From positions 8,330,501-8,394,500 of the forward strand of contig OX463827.1 of NCBI GenBank assembly GCA_949825045.1: DNA of 64,000 bases, in the 5' to 3' direction. The translations under genes were made by a program, and so were the position numbers. The stretch is from Argyresthia goedartella (taxonomy: Eukaryota; Arthropoda; Insecta; Lepidoptera; Argyresthiidae). Positions 55,281-64,000 of this stretch are shown here, in pieces; positions within the stretch are counted from its first letter, which is position 1; each line of letters opens with the position of its first letter. A model generated the notes under the pieces. The model searched no databases, was not told the origin of the DNA, and saw only the letters and a list, made by a program, of their open reading frames with translations.

Positions 55281-55543
55281 TATAATAATAATAATAATAA
55301 TAGTAATAATACCTTGGACACTATTTACACATCGATCTAGCCCCAAACTAGTAATCTCTGATCTTGGGTACTAGACAACGATACACATACTTATATAGAT
55401 AAATATTATACTTAGATAGATAAACAACCATGACTAGGGTACAAACATCCGTTCTCATCAAACAAATATTTGCCCCGGGACTCGAACCCGGGACCCTTGG
55501 CTTCGTAGGCAGGGTCAGTGCCGACTCGGCCATTCGGGTCGTC
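55281..55543 (-). mobile_element. tRNA-derived SINE, head type 2 (copy 4)
   Basis: The minus-strand head has A-box (GCCGAGTCGG) and B-box (GGTTCGAGTCC) sequences; the body matches the other copies and ends in a TTATTATTATT tail. Confidence 0.8.
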
Positions 55544-55619
55544 AATTTACAATGTGGAGCGTACAACTGCATTACCAAGCGATTAAACAGGTCTACAATA
55601 AGATAACAACAACATAGCG

Positions 55620-56522
55620 TTACGTATTTTCCTAAACGAGGAGAGGCTTAAAAAATACAATATACAGTTACATGAAGACCATCGGGTTGAGGGGCTCGAC
55701 GTTAAAGAGCTCAGAATTTTTACCGATGGTTCAAAAACTGAAGCAGGCACTGGTTCAGGCACCTTCTCGGAGGACCTAAACATCAAGATAGCCATTCCAC
55801 TGGGTGCCCATAATACTGTCTTTCAAGCTGAATGCATGGGCATCATCTCGGCCGCTAATGCCATAGCATCGAGAAAGGTAAGAGATTCCTCCATTCGAAT
55901 CCTCTCGGACAGCATGGCCGTCTTACAGGCCCTAAATAGCAAAACTATCAACGAGTGTCACAAACGACTAATGGAGGTATTTCAACATAACCGCGTAATC
56001 CTTCAATGGAAAAAAGGACACAGCGGGTCAAGAGGTAACGATGCAGCGGATGAGTTGGCGCGTAAAGGATCTAGCTTGACAGCGTATGGTCCCGAACCTA
56101 TCATCCCTCTTCCCTTCAAGATGGTACGCACTTTTCTGAGAGAGTCGACCAGGAATGCTCATGCCACTCTTTGGACAAACCATGAGGAGTGCAGACAGGC
56201 TAAGCTGGCCTTGCCGTCCCCTAGCGCTAGGCTTGCTAAGACCTTGCTTCGACTGAGTAGGCCGCGCATGCGACTGGTGACTGCAGCACTTACTGGCCAT
56301 GGTTTCTTTAATAAACATCTATATGTCCTAGGTGTTACCGACAGCCCCCTTTGCAGAGCCTGCTTGGAGGCAGAAGAAACGGCTGCTCACGTCCTCATGG
56401 AGTGCACAGGAGTAGCGGACTACAGGGCTAAACACCTCGGTCAATCGAGGGACCTTCCAGGGATAGCCGGTAACGTAAAGGGCCTGCTGGCGTTCCTGGA
56501 GGAGTTGGGTTGGCTCGAATGA
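55620..56522 (+). pseudogene. LINE 3' fragment: RNase H and C-terminal zinc motif
   Basis: The frame is open without an ATG from about 55635 (KYNIQLHEDHRVEGLDVKEL). An RNase H fold follows with all four acidic positions: D in RIFTDGSKTEAGTGSG, E in VFQAECMGIISAAN, D in RILSDSMAVLQAL and D in GHSGSRGNDAADELARKGSS. RNase H would remove the RNA strand after reverse transcription. The C-terminus has SPLCRACLEAEETAAHVLME with a final C, a CCHC-like motif. This domain order is that of I/R1-group LINEs, distinct from every other LINE here. Upstream RT and endonuclease are missing (5' truncation). The 3' end at 56588-56611 is three CAATTGA-type units. Confidence 0.85.
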
Positions 56523-56611
56523 TATCGCATTCCCACCCACACGCAAAATAGGCGCTTTCGTCGTCGAGTTGCGGAAACCAGCCCGTCTTACAATTGACAA
56601 TTGACAATTGG

Positions 56612-56790
56612 AGGCAGAGGCACAATTGTGCCCACGTTTAGCCATTTGCGTGACGGGGCTAGCCCATCGCCGCAGATTCTACGGTGATTGATATTTTCCA
56701 TCACCATTACAACGTCCGTACAACGTACTTAATATAAAATTTCTTATCTCATTCATTGATAGGAACATGGTCTGCACAGCACCAGATTCA
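56612..56790 (-). mobile_element. SINE (body b)
   Basis: GGCAGAGGCACAATTGTGCC and GGGCTAGCCCATCGCCGCAG match the minus strand of the SINE at 58932-59190. It directly follows the 3' tail of the RNase H LINE. Confidence 0.6.
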
Positions 56791-56930
56791 CCGCTTATCC
56801 TGCAGCAGTGGGCGTGAAGCCATGGAGACTAAACTAGCGATTACTTACCAAATTATTTTAAATAATGTACCCAAAGCATTTTAAGCCTCGGGGTATAGAC
56901 ATATATCGGTTGTTAAGACATGACTTTTTT

Positions 56931-57480
56931 AGGGTTCCGTACCTGAAGGGTGCCAAACGGGACCCTATTACTAAGCCTCCGCTGTCCGTCTGTCTGTCCG
57001 TCCGTCGGTCAGCAGGCTGTATCTCATGATCCGTGAAAGGCAGAGAGTTAAAATTTTCACACATTGTGTATTTCTGTTGCCGAGCAACAAATAAAAACAC
57101 GGTCATGTGCGAGTCTAACCCACGCACGTAGGGTTCCGTACCACCGTACAATGGTAGGGACGGTGTGGAGTGAATAGTTTGGATTTTACATAGCAAAATG
57201 TCATTTACATAGTTATTAGCGCGGCTGCTTTCACACTCCATGAACGTAACCAGGTGAATTCATAAGTTTGTTTGTGGAATTGAAAGAATTGTTGCATGGC
57301 AGCCCCCTTAAATATTTATTTTATTCTGTTTTATTAGTAATTGTTGATATAGCGGCACCAGAAATACATCATCTGCGCCACGGTCCATGAGATACAGCCT
57401 GGTGACAGACGGACGGACGGACGGACAGCGGAGGCTTAGTAATAGGGTCCCGTTTGGCACCCTTCGGGTACGGAACCCTA
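56931..57480. mobile_element. GGGTTCCGTACC foldback element, complete copy, 550 bp
   Basis: The first 140 bases (AGGGTTCCGTACCTGAAGGG, AAGCCTCCGCTGTCCGTCTG, AGGCTGTATCTCATG) are inversely repeated in the last 140 (CATGAGATACAGCCTGGTGA, GACGG tetramers, CCCTTCGGGTACGGAACCCT). The centre contains ACCACCGTACAATGGTAGGG. It encodes no protein. It is a repeat family I associate with Lepidoptera; class unknown. GATACAGCC at 57391-57399 is the empty site for the DD82E insertion. Confidence 0.75.
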
Positions 57481-57489
57481 AGAACTCCA

Positions 57490-57840
57490 CGCATTTTTAA
57501 TTTATTTAAGGAGGTACAATTTTTTTTAAGTCTTTTCTTCGCGAGTATTAAAACTAGTGTGTATATGATTCTTTCGGAATATCTCGGAATGTTTTTGTTT
57601 ACTTCTCAGCTCAAGTATAGAAACAACGACTTTAGTTAGTGAATGTTGCCTACAGCACCTCCACTAAGGTCTGGTATTGATCGTTCTAAGCGGTTTGGCC
57701 GCCTCGATGCATTATTAATGTCCAAGGGGACGGACGCTTTCCAAAATGTAGAACCGCCTACTTTATAAGCATTGTATGCCTCCCTACATTGTATGCATGT
57801 ATTGGTATTGAACGCCAGTATTATGTAGTTGTGTGAAGTT
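57490..57840. other. Unassigned DNA
   Basis: No gene or repeat was recognised. Confidence 0.35.
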
Positions 57841-57845
57841 GTAGT

Positions 57846-58274
57846 TTTGTAATTTCTTTAATGTACTGCACAAAACAGGCGTACAGATAACTTATGATAG
57901 AAAAACAAGTACAAAGGCGAGCTTAACTCTAAAAAGAGATGTCTTCCAGCAAAACAAGATGGTAGGAAAGGTGATGGTTGAGCGGGGGAAGACCTGCGCG
58001 TACAATAAGACTCTATAAGTATATACTACGAGTAATATATACTACAAACATAATTATACTGATAACCCTAATTGCTAAAAATAGACTGCATACACAATTA
58101 CTTAAATACAACGTGACAATATATATAAACCGTATAATTCACTAATACATACCAATATATCTAACTGGAAAGGGAGAGATAGTGCTTCTTAAGCCGATTT
58201 TTGAATATACTTAGAGATGGACTGTCCCTGATAGAGCCGGGAAGCTCATTCCACAGTCGAATGGCTCGGATTCT
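57846..58274 (-). mobile_element. LINE B/C family, 3' end only
   Basis: It matches the LINE B and C 3' UTR from the AATAAA-type terminus (left) through GAGCGGGGGAAGACCTGCGC and TAACCCTAATTGCTAAAAAT to the last about 35 codons of the ORF (SFPALSGTVH region). It carries no mariner, so it shows the uninterrupted UTR. It stops at the SINE at 58275. Confidence 0.8.
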
Positions 58275-58468
58275 GAAACTGAGGCCTTGCCTCTTGTGCG
58301 AGGGGTCCCGGGTTCGAAGCCAGCCTGAGGAGGATGAAAAACCCCAGGTCTTGGATGTTTATTTTGTGTGTGACCTCGCTGCTTCTGGTTCCCACGGCAC
58401 AGGGTATCATAGTGTGGGGAAAGAAGCAATGTATGTGCGTGCCTGTATAAACTTGTTTATTTAAAACA
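58275..58468 (+). mobile_element. tRNA-derived SINE, head type 3
   Basis: GGGTCCCGGGTTCGAAGCCA includes a B-box-like GGTTCGAAGCC. The body GTCTTGGATGTTTATTTTGT, GCTTCTGGTTCCCACGGCAC and GTGTGGGGAAAGAAGCAAT matches the inverted copy that follows. The A-box end is degenerate. Confidence 0.65.
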
Positions 58469-58469
58469 A

Positions 58470-58683
58470 TTAATAAATAACATAAACATTCACGTACTAA
58501 CACATTTGATTGCTTCTGGCCCCACACTAGGAAACCCTGTGTCGTGGGAACCAGAAACAGCGACGTCACACACGTATAAACATCCAAGACCTGGGGTTTT
58601 TTTATATTTACCCTCCGGCCGGGGATCGAACCCGGGACCTCTCTGGTAGGCAGAGCCACAACCGCTACTCCACAGAGGTCGTC
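58470..58683 (-). mobile_element. tRNA-derived SINE, head type 3 (inverted copy)
   Basis: The complement has GGTCCCGGGTTCGATCCCCG (B box) and a GGAGTAGCGGTTGTGGC A-box region, then GTCTTGGATGTTTATACGTG. Together with 58275-58468 it forms a tail-to-tail inverted SINE pair. Confidence 0.7.
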
Positions 58684-58931
58684 CTATGTGAAGGTAATTA
58701 ATTCCCGATGCACAACTTATTTTTTAATGTTTGATGAACCCTCAAAATATGCAGCACCGGCACGACTTTTAAGAGGCATTTAATCTGAGCAGCACCCTAT
58801 GAATTCGGCCATATAGACCAAATTGTGATCTTTCATATGCACTAAAGTGTCGGCAAAACTAACCACAAAAATAGAGAGACAAGCCACAATCATCTGAGAA
58901 GACGATTAAGTATAATTTTAAACAACGTGTG

Positions 58932-59190
58932 CTCCGTGGTCTAATCGGTTTCAAGCTTGCTTGTCACACAGGGGATGCAGGGTAGATTCCTGACCATATA
59001 CCAATGAGATAATTAATTTATCTTAAGTACGTTATACGGACGTTCTTACGGTGATGGTAAACATCGTGAGAAAACCTTCATTACTCTAGTCCCCTGTCAA
59101 GCAAAATGGAGTATTGAATAACTGGCTGAACGTGGGCACAATTGTGCCTCTGCCACCCCGTATGGGAAAAGGCGTTACGCTATGTTATGT
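58932..59190 (+). mobile_element. tRNA-derived SINE (head type 1, body b)
   Basis: Head CTCCGTGGTCTAATCGGTTT with a damaged B box (GGTAGATTCC). The join CCAATGAGATAATTAATTTA is the same as at 5837, but the body is the GATGGTAAACATCGTGAG, GGGCACAATTGTGCCTCTGC type. Confidence 0.7.
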
Positions 59191-59255
59191 TTTGATATGT
59201 TCAAACAAGGATCATGTATCTTCCTTTATATTTAGCCATATTTATAACACTCGTA

Positions 59256-59523
59256 TACAAGATGACATTTAATTAGCTGACCATATTTTGGGGATTGATA
59301 GCACCGATCATTATGAAGAACTTTCCCAAAGAAACACATGGTCGCAAACGAAAAAAAAATTTCGTCCCTCAGTACATTGACCCGATCAGCTGATTACAAG
59401 TTACTATGGGGGAACCAAAAATTTATTTCATTTACGACCATATGTTTCTTGGGGAAAGTTGTTCATAATAATGGGTACTATCATTCCCCAAAATATGGTC
59501 AGCTAATTAAATGTCACCTTGTA
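59256..59523. mobile_element. TA-flanked foldback MITE (copy 2)
   Basis: TACAAGATGACATTTAATTA at the left and its complement at the right end, flanked by TA (59254-59255 and 59524-59525). It is the reverse orientation of 3532-3798 and similar along its full length. Confidence 0.85.
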
Positions 59524-59754
59524 TAGACGGATCTTTTAAAACGATATCGCTACCCGTAGTCATAGTTTACCAGTATTTATTTTCGATTCAATTCAATCTG
59601 CAGCTGGTTTTCGCGCGAAAACGCCACTGAATTCCCATCCTACCCGCTTCAAGCTCGACTAGGGGCCTATTCTACTGTCTGCCTGTCTGTCTACTTTCAA
59701 AGGACGGCTTCTTTATTAGTAATAACGCTACGAGTATCATAAGTGTAGGCTGAC

Positions 59755-60008
59755 TAATAATAATAGTACCTAGGACACTATTTACACACATCGATCTAGC
59801 CCCAAACTAGGATTCCCTGTATCTTGGGTACTAGACAACGATACACATACTTATATAGATAAATATTATACTAAGATAGATAAACAACCATGACTAGGGT
59901 ACAAACACCCATTCTCATCAAACAAATATTTGCCCGCACCGGGACTCGAACCCGGGACCCTTGGCTTCGTAGGCAGGGTCACTGCCGACTCGACCATTCG
60001 GGTCGTCA
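59755..60008 (-). mobile_element. tRNA-derived SINE, head type 2 (copy 5)
   Basis: It has the B-box complement GGGACTCGAACCCGGGACCC and the A-box end CCATTCGGGTCGTC. It ends 12 bases before the TIR element at 60021. Confidence 0.8.
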
Positions 60009-60299
60009 ACTGGAATGGTACACTGACGAGCAATGAAAAAGTTCCACCCACAAAAAGCCGACAAACACCTTAATATCTCCTAAGACATAGAACCAATATT
60101 ACGTTTACAATATTTACGTTTTTAATTGGTAATATTCAGATGCGCTGTTTTATTTATTTATTTATTAATTCATTAACAATATACATTGTGTCTGAAATCA
60201 CTTAATATCTAATACTATTACTAAATTTAATTTTCAGAATAAATCAATAATTTAAATTAATGTCAATCTTGTGGTTGATAAATTATACAATACAAATAG

Positions 60300-62318
60300 T
60301 TCAAATTTTCTAACAATTAGGTTCAGCATAAAAGTCATTAATGTCATAAAAAGATTTTTCCATCAAATATTTTTTAATTTTTCCTTCAAACATCTTCGTT
60401 TTATCAATTATTTTCAAATTTTTTGGTAATTAATTATACAATTTTATGGATTGATAAAGAACATTTTGCTTGGCAATGTTTAGGCGAGGTTGAATTATCT
60501 GAAGTTTAATGTCCTGCCTCCTGGAAATGTTTCTTAAATGTTTCTCCACCGGACCTTCTAGGTCACTCAGGTGTTTACTCAGGGTAGTCAGTAATATAAG
60601 TATATAGAGACTAGGGACAGTTAATACACGAAACTTCAAAAGTATTCTTTACATGAGATCCACTGAGGAACTCTAGCTAATACTCTGATTGCTCTCTTTT
60701 GCATCCTAAAGGCACTAAGAATATTGCGTTGGTAGCTGTTACCCCAAAATTTAATACTGTATCTTAACTTAGATTCTACTAATGCAAAATACACTGCTCT
60801 GAGATGGTCTTGAGAGACCTCATCCCTTAAGGTCTTCATAGCAAAACAAGCGGAACTAATGGATTTTACAATCACTTCCACCTCCTCCTTCCAGTTAAGA
60901 TTTTCATCAATATGAACCCCTAAAAACTTTAGTGACTTAACGACATTGACTTTCTCATTATTATAAACTATGTCCAAGGTCTCAGTGTTTCTTGTGGTTG
61001 TTTTAAAAAGTATTATTTTGCTTTTTGTGCCATTCAATTCTAGATTATTGTGCAAGAACCAATCTTTGAAACAAGCCAGCACAATATTTAGTCTTCTATT
61101 AAGATCGACTATGTTGGTTGCCGAAGTTATCGCATTAGTATCATCAGCAAATAGGACCAAGTTAGTGTCTATTGAGTTATTGATGATAGCATTTACCAAG
61201 TCATTTATTAAAACCACAAAGAAGATGGGTCCCAATATTGATCCTTGCGGTACACCTCTTCTTATTTTAACTAAGTTAGAAGAAACTACTTGTTCTTTCA
61301 TTTTACTTATTGATCTGACTTCAACAAACTGGTATCTATTTTGCAAATAGCTTCGAATTAGTTTTGATGGCTGTCCTCTTACGCCATAGTGTTCTAATTT
61401 TTTAATGAGAAGTTCATGATCAACTGTATCAAATGCTGCACTTAGATCTAAAAATAATGCTGCAACTTTGTGTTTTCTTTCCAGGTTTGTAAGCACATCA
61501 TTAAATAGTGCCTCTATTGCATCTGCTGTACTAACGCCTGTTCTATAACCAAATTGCCTTGTGCTAAGAACTTTGTTCTTAATAAGGTGTACAACTAGAG
61601 CATTCTTAATTAATTTTTCAAAAATCTTTGACAAAATTGGTAATAAAGATATTGGCCTGTAATTAGCAGAATCGGTTTTCGAACCCTTTTTAAATATTGG
61701 TAAAATCCTAGCAATCTTTAGCTGGTCAGGAAACGTACCAGTTTCAATGCTCTCATTGTAAAAAGCTGCAAGAGGATATGCCAAGATATCAATATTATCC
61801 TTTATAACCGTTATTGGCAATTCATCTACTCCACATGACTTTTTGGCCTGCATATTGTTAACAATTTTAGTAATATCATAGGCAGTCACAGTATTTACGA
61901 CTAAATTTTCATTAACTCTATCTGTATTCTCATATAAGTAATTCAACGCCTTGCTAGCATTCACTGTATTATTGTTATTTGATTTATCAAATTCCTTTGA
62001 GAAAATATCCGCAATATCATCAGGTTTGTCTATTATATGGTCATCGTCTTTTAGAAGCAGCTCTTTATTATTATTAACATGTTTTGATTTATTTCTATGG
62101 CGATTTACAATATTCCATATAGATTTTGTAGAGTAGTTAGTTTTCCTCAGTTCATTGTTAACATTATTCCTTTTCGCTGTTCTTAAAACTCGCCTATAAG
62201 TATTCATGTATGTTACTATGTAAGATACAACAGACTTATGACATGTTTGGAGGTCTGCTGTTTTCAAAAACCATTTCATAACACTAGAAACTTTTATTCC
62301 TTTAGTAATCCAATTCAC
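60300..62318 (-). pseudogene. LINE D reverse transcriptase, nearly intact
   Basis: Open for 560 codons: linker (NYSTKSIWNIVNRHRNK), then KKSCGVDELPITVIKDNI, SANYRPISLLPILSKIFEKL, QFGYRTGVSTADAIEALF, and the catalytic [35 protein letters not shown] and NLVLFADDTNAITSAT. The thumb (KSLKFLGVHIDENLNWKEEV) and post-RT region end with ISCKEYF at 60636. A frameshift there leads into KFRVLTVPSLYILILLTTLS; a TAA at 60430 sits in a KLYN|LPKNLKIIDKTK context, and the C-terminus ends near 60310. It would copy RNA at a nicked target in an intact element. Confidence 0.88.
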
Positions 62319-62956
62319 TTTCTTCTTATTTCTGAGATATATTTTTTGTGTATTTTCTTAAAACATTTGTTGTGTATTTCTTTAATAGTTTTTAAGAATG
62401 TATTTGTACCTATATCGAATAATTGATGATTCAATAAGTGTGTTCTAAATTTTAATTTGTTAATTTTACTATAAGTTCTTTTCTCTGCCCAAATGTAATC
62501 TCTATCACCCTCTGTAATATTTCTCTTTTTAATTTCTAAATTTATTGAACAAGAGATAGCAAAATGACCATCCCCAATCTTATTGTTATCTACGATCACG
62601 TCATGTAAGAGATCTAAGTTTGAGTTTGTTAGAAAATTGTCAATACATGATTCGCAGCTGTTTCTTTGAAATGTAGCTTCATTTATAATATGCGTAAAAT
62701 TATAACATCGTAACAATGTGAGAAAATCATTTGTTTTTTCATCACCTTTAAGCAGGTTTATGTTAAAATCTCCTGCGATGACACACTCCTTCTTAAAAGA
62801 GTACTCAAGTAGTTGTTCTAGTGAGTTCAAGAAGTCTGTAAAATTGCTTACTTCTGGTATCCGGTATAAACAGAAAATATATAGATTTGTAGCGATATCA
62901 CGAATCCCACATACCTCAAATGAGTTAATCTTGTACAGTTTTTTACAAATTTCCAA
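62315..62956 (-). pseudogene. LINE D endonuclease, partial
   Basis: An APE-type endonuclease of which about 130 residues remain, followed by linker: LYIFCLYRIPEVSNFTDFLN (the YR.P block), CVIAGDFNINLLKGDEKTND (the GDFN motif), SCIDNFLTNSNLDLL, then DNNKIGDGHFAISCSINLE, where GDGH stands at the usual SDH position. The first 80-100 residues are missing through 5' truncation. A frameshift near 62330 separates it from the RT frame (LRNKKKVNWITKGIK). Confidence 0.8.
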
Positions 62957-63129
62957 AACTTCAAACTGTTAAATGTACTTCAATATTGCAGACGGCGTCA
63001 TTAAGCTAGCCTTTCCCGTTTAGGAGTAATTTGGTGCTATGTCACTGGAACTTTATCATTGCTCGTCAGTGTAACTTCTGACTTCTACTTATCTGGGAGC
63101 AAGTATATTTGACATATCGAAAAAGTGTT

Positions 63130-63725
63130 CGAATCGAACTCATCGCCAACTTATACGACTCGTACGACCCAGCTGAAGAACGTTACTTCAAATATGGGAT
63201 GTATATTGTGCCCTGTACACTATCGAGTGGTGATGTCGTGGACAATATACTAGCATCGCAGGGCTCCGGGAATGGCCTATCTTTACCCTCTTCGATTATT
63301 CTAAGGCCTTCGACTTCATTTGACATGTGTGTGATGTTACTTTTTCTAGTTCCCACGACACAGGGAATCCTAGTGTGGGGTCAGAAGCAATTATATGCCA
63401 TTATATAAAATAAAATAAATATATCAATGTACCTATGATGCTTTCTAAATTTAGTTATTATGGCTTTGATATGTCTGCGGTGACACGGTTTGAAAGTTAG
63501 TCTTGGGAGCCGTAGTCAGCAGGTAGTACTGAGGATGACTTATGGCAACATGTACTGATCATAAAGCGTTACAACTCACAGAGGTGTCCCTCAAGGTTCG
63601 ATCCTGGGATCACTGTTATTTATTATTTACATTGCCGATGTTGTAAAGTGCATTTCTCATTGTAGGTAGTATCATATTTATTTAGATGATCTGCAGATTT
63701 ATATAGATCTAAATAAGTTATTTAT
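63130..63725 (+). pseudogene. LINE RT fragment split by a SINE
   Basis: 63230-63318 holds DVVDNILASQGSG and, after a frameshift, LFDYSKAFDFI, the RT motif with the catalytic D. After a SINE insertion, 63505-63720 reads LGSRSQQVVLR, then [20 protein letters not shown] and YHIYLDDLQIYIDLN, where the YADD box has become YLDD. Stops and frameshifts make it a relic. Confidence 0.7.
63325..63425 (+). mobile_element. SINE fragment, head type 3 body
   Basis: TGTGTGATGTTACTTTTTCT, AGTTCCCACGACACAGGGAA and CCTAGTGTGGGGTCAGAAGC match the body of the SINEs at 58275-58683. It ends in an AAATAAAATAAAT tail and interrupts the LINE RT fragment. Confidence 0.65.
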
Positions 63726-63729
63726 TTGT

Positions 63730-64000
63730 GTTTTGTCTCCATGTGTACTTTTTATTTCCCCCATGTTTTTGTTTATGTAGATCTTTTTGCTGTATCTTGT
63801 GTATACAGTTGAATAAATGTGCATCCTTTTCTATTATATGCTATTCTACATTGAGATCAACTTTAATTGTAATTGACGTAGATACATTACTCATATATCT
63901 GAAAGGTTAACTGTCTTTGAATTCGTTCTGTCATTTGTTTAAATATTATTGAAATTATCAAACATTTGCACATCCATAAATGAGATTGACTATAGATGTA
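63730..64000. other. Unassigned AT-rich DNA
   Basis: No gene or repeat was recognised up to the window end. Confidence 0.35.

Larger units (their letters stand above)
60145..62985 (-). mobile_element. LINE D (CR1/Jockey group), 5'-truncated
   Basis: Minus-strand order: endonuclease C-terminal two thirds (62315-62956), RT and C-terminus (60300-62318), 3' UTR and a (TAAA)n-like tail at 60150-60167. It lies inside the TIR element. Lesions are few (two frameshifts and one stop). Confidence 0.85.
60021..63071. mobile_element. TA-flanked TIR element with a nested LINE
   Basis: CACTGACGAGCAATGAAAAA (left, 60021) is repeated inverted at the right end (63046-63071) with one mismatch over 26 bp, and TA flanks both (60019-60020; 63072-63073). 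Outside the LINE the element is only about 210 bp and non-coding, so it is a MITE-like, Tc1/mariner-type element. A 2.8 kb LINE inserted into it. AATATTCAGATG at the left and AATATTGCAGACG at the right of the LINE may be its target duplication. Confidence 0.78.

Noticed and set aside
58246..58659. 137-codon minus-strand open frame
   Set aside because: It reads across the inverted SINE pair and a LINE 3' end; no protein family pattern is visible.

Overview
The window is eukaryotic, repeat-dominated DNA, most likely from a moth or butterfly. The evidence is the mix of elements: an intact piggyBac with TTAA target sites, three mariner copies of DD37D (maT) type, several tRNA-headed SINEs, a Helitron-like 5' end, and repeats I know from lepidopteran DNA (the GGGTTCCGTACC foldback family and the CAACCGACTT-type repeat). 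I found no convincing single-copy host gene and no rRNA or CRISPR array. tRNA-like sequences are all SINE heads.

Layout. 0.6-5.4 kb: an old LINE (ORF1 and ORF2 relics) broken by a transposase relic and two hairpin MITEs. 5.8-9.4 kb: a tRNA-derived SINE, then a complete 2.4 kb piggyBac with one intron, apparently inserted in a SINE body. 10.2-12.3 kb: decayed maT copy A beside an 0.8 kb non-autonomous relative. 14.7-17.4 kb: a 2.2 kb IS630/Tc1/mariner-superfamily element with DD82E spacing (Sailor-like), inserted in a foldback repeat whose empty site is visible at 57.39 kb. 18-26.6 kb: fragments of at least four LINEs, a Helitron-like end and MITEs. 27-35 kb: mostly unannotated AT-rich DNA with a 16-bp minisatellite, a SINE and a perfect hairpin. 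36-43.2 kb: two nearly identical 5'-truncated LINEs, each carrying an independent maT insertion in its 3' UTR; the second maT copy has an intact transposase ORF. 43.5-45.3 kb: a short LTR retrotransposon without gag-pol. 46-60 kb: SINEs, tandem repeats, an RNase H-bearing LINE 3' end and the full foldback repeat. 60.0-63.1 kb: a TA-flanked, TIR-bounded element holding a LINE with endonuclease and reverse transcriptase. 63.1-63.7 kb: another LINE fragment split by a SINE.

The only intact mobile-element proteins are the piggyBac transposase (583 aa after splicing), the maT copy C transposase (346 aa) and the long but 5'-truncated reverse transcriptase frame of LINE C (767 aa). The rest are relics. 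The main interest is the order of nested insertions, several with visible target sites or empty sites, and possible cross-mobilisation of non-autonomous relatives. All comparisons were made by eye; clade names are provisional.
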